In this document: in pieces, positions 58,335 through 64,000 of the stretch
Numbering within the stretch: the first letter of the stretch is position 1
Layout: every line of letters starts with the position of its first letter
From: Arbacia lixula
Taxonomy: Eukaryota > Echinodermata > Echinoidea > Arbacioida > Arbaciidae
NCBI GenBank assembly: GCA_963669155.1
Contig: OZ022596.1
Location: forward strand, 5,909,082-5,973,081
DNA: 64,000 bases
Reading direction: 5' to 3'
Translations under genes and position numbers: made by a program
Notes under the pieces: model-generated
What the model was told of the DNA's origin: nothing
The model's input: only the letters and a program-made list of their open reading frames with translations
The model's database searches: none

Positions 58335-60020
58335 ACATTAAAAAGAAATAGATACAAAAAGCATTCATCACTTACATATGTCCACATACACGTTCAACTT
58401 AAAGACAGCCAGTCCCTTTTTCAGATCACCACAAAACAATCGAAACATTGGCAAAACATATAGAGAACTGTTAGCAAGCTCTATATTCACAATTTGAAAC
58501 TGATACGTAGTGTAAAATTCAAATAATGCACGTAAACAACGTCTGATTAATAGTCTTTACCTCAAGCTCTTAACAGTTTGTGTTGAAATATCTGCTTTAT
58601 TGATTAATCTGTTTATTAAATTATAAAACGCATTATGAAAAAAAAATGTTCTATAGAAGGAATCATCTCCAAAGTTTGGTAGTTACTCATAAAATGAGGA
58701 TTTCACACACGCATAATAACCACATAGATACTGTAACAAAGACTAATACTTTTTTCGTGGTACGAAAAAAGTCGGTTTGAAATTTAACGGCTGAAATTTT
58801 TTACATAGACAGAAAGCTTCAACATGCTATATTCTTAGAAATGGTCTTGAATCACACATTCTTCAATTTACGATCGTGACAGACGATTTCAAATTTTAAG
58901 CTTGCAAAAGGGACGGACAATCTTTAAAGGCAAAGGGGTGGGAGAAGTATTGAATTGAAAGGAGAGTCCATCCTGTAGTTAATTTGGTCTTAACAAAAAC
59001 AGAAACATGACAGAAACAAATAAGTGAAGGTTTAACATAATATTCGGCAAAGGAAAACACAGTTATGAATTTCAACCTCGTGACCTCTCTTGTGAATTAC
59101 TTTTTTTAAAAGGTTGTGTATTATTTTGTTCTTAAGATTGCCACTTTCTCAAAAGAATATACCATTTTGCCGGTGCATTCAACATATCATTAGACGCACG
59201 CTTTTACACTTGTCAGATCCTAGTGCTGCTTTCACTGGTCTGACGATAGATTTGGTTCTGATGTATGTGATGTACTGATATGGGATAGAAAATAATCGTG
59301 CGACTTCAAAACACAGAAATAAATTTCAAGATATTTCTTTAATTAGAGCTATCCGCTCTTATTTTGAATGATGGTTACCGAAACAAACACTGCAGTTACA
59401 TTTATGTCTTCCATCACATCACATTTTATCTTGATCTCTTCTGTTTATTCACATACTCCACAGAAATGCTTAAATTAGCACATTTAATGATTATTGTACG
59501 AGAATAGTGAATATTTACCAACTCAGAAGTCTCTGACCTCAGAATAATCCATTACAACACAAAATTAATAACATCCTCTTGGATACCTTGCTAATCTTTA
59601 CTAGCATACATTGCATCGCAAAGAAATGTGTCCAGATTCTCTACACACTGGTATGGCAGCGAAATTTCCCTATAGTTACACTACAAAAAATAGGGGTGGG
59701 GTAAGTTTCACCTTAGTGTCGCGAAGGGGTGCAGTGAAACGTCTTCGCTGTAGTCATTGAAAACAACTAGGGAAAACGCGTTGACCTCCAAACCGTCTCG
59801 CTCTCGCTCTCGCTCTCGTCGTGAATGACGAGGCCAAGGGGAGGGGTACGCTGGTAGCTGTACGCTATGTCAGGAATGCATGCCTCCACACTCCGCGGTT
59901 TGACGTGCCAAGCGAGCGAGAAGTCTGGTCGGCTGACCCAGTGGAACAGGGGGTCATCATGTGCGTCGGCGCGTAGAGAAGTCACTGCCTGGATGCCTCA
60001 TTGGTGATAGGTTGGATAAG
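58335..60020. other. Upstream region of the carrier gene
   Basis: AT-rich DNA. A left-half copy of foldback family 1 lies at about 58964-59205 (AAAGGAGAGTCCATCCTG, GTGAAGGTTTAACATAAT, AACATATCATTAGACGCACG). A leader exon and promoter of the carrier gene should lie here or beyond, but I could not place them. Confidence 0.45.
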
Positions 60021-60029
60021 CCTATGAAT

Positions 60030-60900
60030 GCTGCTTTGTGTGTTTATGTATTCCAGTCATACTTGTTTTGCATTCCTCTTTCTCACTGGCGCATGTCTAT
60101 TACTTATCACAATCTGTCAATGTACCGTGAAACTTGTATAGTGTTCACTGAATGAATACATATTCGTAGAAATCCCTAAATATAAAGGTATTCATCTACA
60201 GAAAGCTTATAAGCCATAAAATGAGCTTGGATGACATTCAAAGGGTTACTAAATTAGAAAAATGACTTCCCACTAATCTATGAAAAATTATCCACTAAAA
60301 ACGAATTTCACATTTGTTTGCCGCAATAAAGTCTCATTTTGACGAAAATTTGAAAAAAAAAATAACTATTTAATGGCATGTTAGCTGCATAAATTGCTTT
60401 TATAACTCAATCAAAAATAAATTATATATGATATTATTTGATTCCATGTCCTATAAGCATAACGCTTAAGTAATTCTAGGATAAACTATAGTTTTCTAAA
60501 TATATTTCTTAGCTATTTTGAATATATTTGTTATTGCTTTATTCAAAATCTTGCCTCCAACAACATAAACCAACGAGTGATAACTTGTTCCCGTATGCGT
60601 GCACCCTACCTTCTACCACTTGTTTTAAAATTTCAGTGTGATAATAATTAGCAATACATGTTTTACATCGGATATAAATTCACATAAGAGAGTTTCATTT
60701 AAAGCATTTATATCCAAATATCTTTTGAGAAACAATCTTTTTTCCCCCCTTTTTCATGGAATTGGGTTTCTCTGTATCATGCTTACAGTCTACAAACTGA
60801 TACCATATACTTGTCCACAAGTATGTCTCGTTTCTACTGATTTCTATGGGAATTCCGACCTGGGCAGTAGGCTGTTTGAGAGGCTTGTACATTGTGAATA
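60030..60900. repeat. Segmental repeat, copy 1
   Basis: Shares two blocks with copy 2 downstream: about 60047-60185 with 61480-61636 (ATTCCAGTCATACTTGTTTT, CTGGCGCATGTCTATT, AAATCCCTAAATATAAAG) and about 60525-60745 with 62373-62610 (TCTTGCCTCCAACAACATAA, CGTGCACCCTACCTTCTACC). A family 2 foldback fragment (60240-60352) sits between the blocks. Confidence 0.8.
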
Positions 60901-61474
60901 TTCACATAGCATGCGACATACTGCACTGATCCTTTGTCTTATCATCTGAAATCGTAATCTGATACCGTTAATGTACTGAATGTCGGAAAATGAGGCAACT
61001 GCATGTAAGCTGCATCAGCCAAAACAGACAACTGCAAAATGCCGCTTGTGCAAATTTTAAGTTTTCTTAAACATATAGCCAGTTTATGACTATCATCACT
61101 ATGTGCCGTATTTACAACTGGAGAAGACAGTTTCATATACGTTTATGTTAAAGTTTGTTTTGTAGCACAAAGATACATTCAATTACGTCTCAAAACCTGT
61201 TAATCTAAAAAAGCTGAAATTATTAACAAAGCATTCATTGAACCTGACCTCATGTAATGAACTATTCGCAGCTGATGTTGCTCATACATGCTACATGTTG
61301 TGTTGATGTACTGTGATTATTTCATGCATGAGTTCGAGCATTTCCATTGCGAGGTTGCATAATGTATAATACAATCTTCTACTTATTCGCTGTTGTTTAT
61401 CATTAATTTGTAAAATTGATTGTCCTCATGCAAAGATTTTACCTCATTATTTGCAACATAAATGTTCATTTGTG

Positions 61475-62650
61475 TTTTAAGGTATTCCAGTCATACTTGT
61501 TTTGCATTCCTCTTTCTCACTGGCGCATGTCTATTTCTTATCACGATCTGTCAATGTACCGTGAAACTTGTATAGCGCACTATAGGGTTCACTGAATGAT
61601 TGTATATTCGTAGAAATCCCTAAATATAAAGATATTCATTGTAAATTGTAAATTGTATTTATTTGGTCCATTTAAAAGATACATATATGGAAATTCATTT
61701 TGTTCGTATGATAAAAAAATGATGAAAAATATCTAACATTGAACATTTTGACATATTAATTGACAACATCATACATACACTGTACTACAACAGCAAAATT
61801 AAACATAAACATTCCAAGTCAAACCGATGGGTTTACGTAAAATGACAAATAATGACAGGTTTTACATAAATCAAACTGGTGTTTTGTCATACATACTATT
61901 ATGCAATATTGTGATATCAATGTACAATTGAATTAAATAGTTATCGTAAAGTGAAATATTGATTAGGTCCCTTTAAAATAGTGAAATGCATTGATTTACC
62001 GTTACAAATATTCCAGTTGAACTCGGCATAACTAAGAAAGTAGTATTATAATTGCACTTATTGGGCAAATTGTCATTAAGTTTATTTCATTTCATAATAT
62101 GACTAGAATGGTACAGGCTACAGGAAGTCATGAACATTATTAACTTAATTGATGGTGATATGATCTCATTATTTTACCATAAATTATACAACACTGAAAT
62201 TATCGATTCGCTAACCTGGTGACGATAGATTGGATACCCTTAATGATTTAAAAGTGATCAGAAGGTCACAACACAAGAACAGCAGAAAGCAGCAAAACAA
62301 CTATTCGTTTATACGATTGTTTATATGATTTTTATTTCCTATAAGTATCACGTTCTAAATATTTTTTTTTTTTAGCTATTTTGTATATTTTTGTTGTTTC
62401 TTTATTCTAAATCTTGCCTCCAACAACATAAACCAACGAGTGATAACTTGTTCCCGTATGCGTGCACTCTACCTTCTACCACTTGTTTTAAAATTCCGGT
62501 ATGATAATAATTATCAATACATGTTTTTACATCGGATATATATTCACATAAGTGAGTTTCATTTAAAACGCTAATATCCAAATTATTTTGAGAAACAATC
62601 TGTTTTAAATGGTCCATATTGAGACAGAGCGTTTTAAATTGAGTTGCGCA
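61475..62650. repeat. Segmental repeat, copy 2, with an extra insertion
   Basis: Same two blocks as copy 1 but spaced about 400 bp further apart. The extra DNA begins near 61640 with TTGTAAATTGTAAATTGTAT, which resembles the simple-repeat tail of a LINE 3' end in minus orientation. Confidence 0.75.
62402..62640 (-). mobile_element. LINE endonuclease remnant
   Basis: A short minus-strand frame reads MDHLKQIVSQNNLDISVLNE followed by THL, the ExxL-type start of an apurinic endonuclease domain in non-LTR retrotransposons (...ISVLNETHL). Only about 45 residues are recognisable. The related + strand position 60530-60745 is its more decayed duplicate. Confidence 0.6.
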
Positions 62651-63089
62651 ACTATCACGCTATATATGTGGTTGTTAGCATAAGTGACACTAAAGGGTGC
62701 AGGATTTGACGGTTGAGTATCAAATAAATCTGAAGTAGCATGCTTATTGAAGCCATCATCAGATTTATAAGTACAGTTAATGAATGTTAAATGTATAAAA
62801 TATTCATCATTTTAGCTAACACTAAAATAATTTTCGAAATCACTGTTCCCGTCAGTCTTAAGCAGGTCATAAATGTTCCCCTTGCGTTCAGTATGAACGG
62901 AAGGGTCTGATTTGTCTGAGTCTGTCAGTTTAACTGGTCAAGTAGAAAGAGTTGGAGAGGTCTGAATATCGTCATACTCTTCATGGCCAAAGCGCAAATA
63001 CATCCACTGTTGCCGTGCTTCAAACATGCATGACACTGCACTGTGGTATTTAGTTATTCCTACTGTGGTTCCGTTCCCAACAGTTACCC

Positions 63090-63659
63090 AAAGGGTTACT
63101 AAATTAGAAAAATTAGTTCCCACTAAATCTATGTAAATTTATCCACTAAAAACGAATTTCACATTTGTTTACCGCAATAAAATATCATTTTCACGATAAG
63201 TTGAAAAAAAGAAAAAACACTCCTCCAGTGACGTCAGAGAAGTCAAAATGCCATAGATTGTACGGAAGTCAACAATAGACCATTTTCGTAATGTGTTCAC
63301 AACTTTCCCCCTAACTGCGTGGTAACGCGTAATTGCATTCACCTGCATCTTGTCATTCAGATTCAATGGATGAAATGCACTTTGAATCTATTAGTTGTTG
63401 CTACTCAGACAAACCTCGGACAAGCTTTGGGGTTCCCATTGGTAACGTATTGTTTGAGCGTCGTGAATAAAGTATTTAATTCACGCCGTTGGCATTTATG
63501 GCATTTTGAAATCTCTGACGTCACTGGAGGCGTACATTCTTTTTCAAATTTTCGTCAAAATGAGACTTTATTGCGGCAAACGAAAGTGAAATTCATTTTC
63601 CGTGGATAATTTTACATACATTAGTGGGAACTTATTTTTCTAATTAATTAACCCTTTAA
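63090..63659. mobile_element. Foldback element, family 2, complete copy
   Basis: 570 bp, CAAAGGGTTACTAAATTAG to AATTAACCCTTTAA. Arms and interior match the copies at 43.3 and 46.5 kb, but the interior runs in the opposite orientation relative to the 43.3 kb copy. Left end reads CCCAAAGGG, so TTAA is kept only on the right. Confidence 0.88.
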
Positions 63660-64000
63660 GGCAGCCGGAGTACTTGGTAAATGTTGGAGAACCATGTCTA
63701 CAGCTGATTCTAGTGTGGTTCATCTCCCCACATTAATTATATTAATTGTTTTGTGACTTCAAAGAGAGTATAGTGAATGTGCCTACATTCATTAAAATGC
63801 AATGGAACCTACAATATTTGAATTGTTCACTTTATTTATCTAAAATAGTTCTACATGTCAATACCAACACATGTATATTTCCCACCGTATTAGATGAACA
63901 GTATTTGCACAGAGTTTTTTTTTAATGTATTAACATGATTAATGTGATAATTACTAAACTGACACATTTACGACGTGAGTGAATCACCTGCTTACATCAT
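63660..64000. other. Window end, nothing recognised
   Basis: AT-rich sequence with a T run near 63919. No gene or repeat is recognised. Confidence 0.5.

Overview
This window is animal nuclear DNA. Genes are split by many GT-AG introns, intergenic space is wide, and the DNA is full of simple repeats, foldback (MITE-like) elements, LINE fragments and one LTR retrotransposon. Gene content (a secreted proteinase K-type subtilase, an MS4A/CD20-like four-pass membrane protein, a 12-pass SLC16-like carrier) and transposon types (BEL/Pao, RTE, L1/Tx1, Tc1/mariner, foldbacks ending in TTAAAGGG) fit a marine deuterostome invertebrate such as an echinoderm. That assignment is an inference, because no marker in the window fixes the species.

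Layout. 1-5190: no gene recognised; a long GGT/GAT minisatellite (3085-4150) and a pure GAA tract (4454-4673). 5201-18330 (+): the subtilase gene, with a candidate TATA/Inr promoter, a possible untranslated first exon, eight coding exons (380 aa) and a polyadenylation signal at 18311. Its introns hold an RTE LINE, an L1/Tx1 LINE with a clear target-site duplication, purine and pyrimidine tracts, foldback elements and three decayed copies of the start of its own catalytic-Asp exon. 18.4-20.6 kb: microsatellites. 20611-29502: a complete-looking BEL/Pao retrotransposon on the minus strand with apparently identical 902-bp LTRs and a 5-bp target duplication. 29.65-33 kb: three foldback elements of different families. 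35041-40607 (+): the MS4A-like gene, with a possible alternative last exon. 38.6-39.4 kb: a Tc1/mariner relic inside one of its introns. 41-47 kb: repeats and foldbacks. 47136-58326 (-): the SLC16-like carrier, four coding exons (473 aa), with a foldback element against its stop codon and a foldback rich in AAACGCGTTT in its first coding intron. 59-64 kb: duplicated repeat segments, LINE scraps and two more foldback copies.

The three host genes show no pathway link. The points most worth attention are the tandem ghost copies of the catalytic-Asp exon (12244-12618), the interleaved AAACGCGTTT foldback (57118-57768), and the shared TTAAAGGG termini of otherwise unrelated foldback families, one copy of which probably supplies the poly(A) signal of the carrier gene. 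Exon boundaries were found by reading splice sites and checking phase: the coding exons sum to 1143 nt (subtilase), 510 nt (MS4A-like) and 1422 nt (carrier), all multiples of three.
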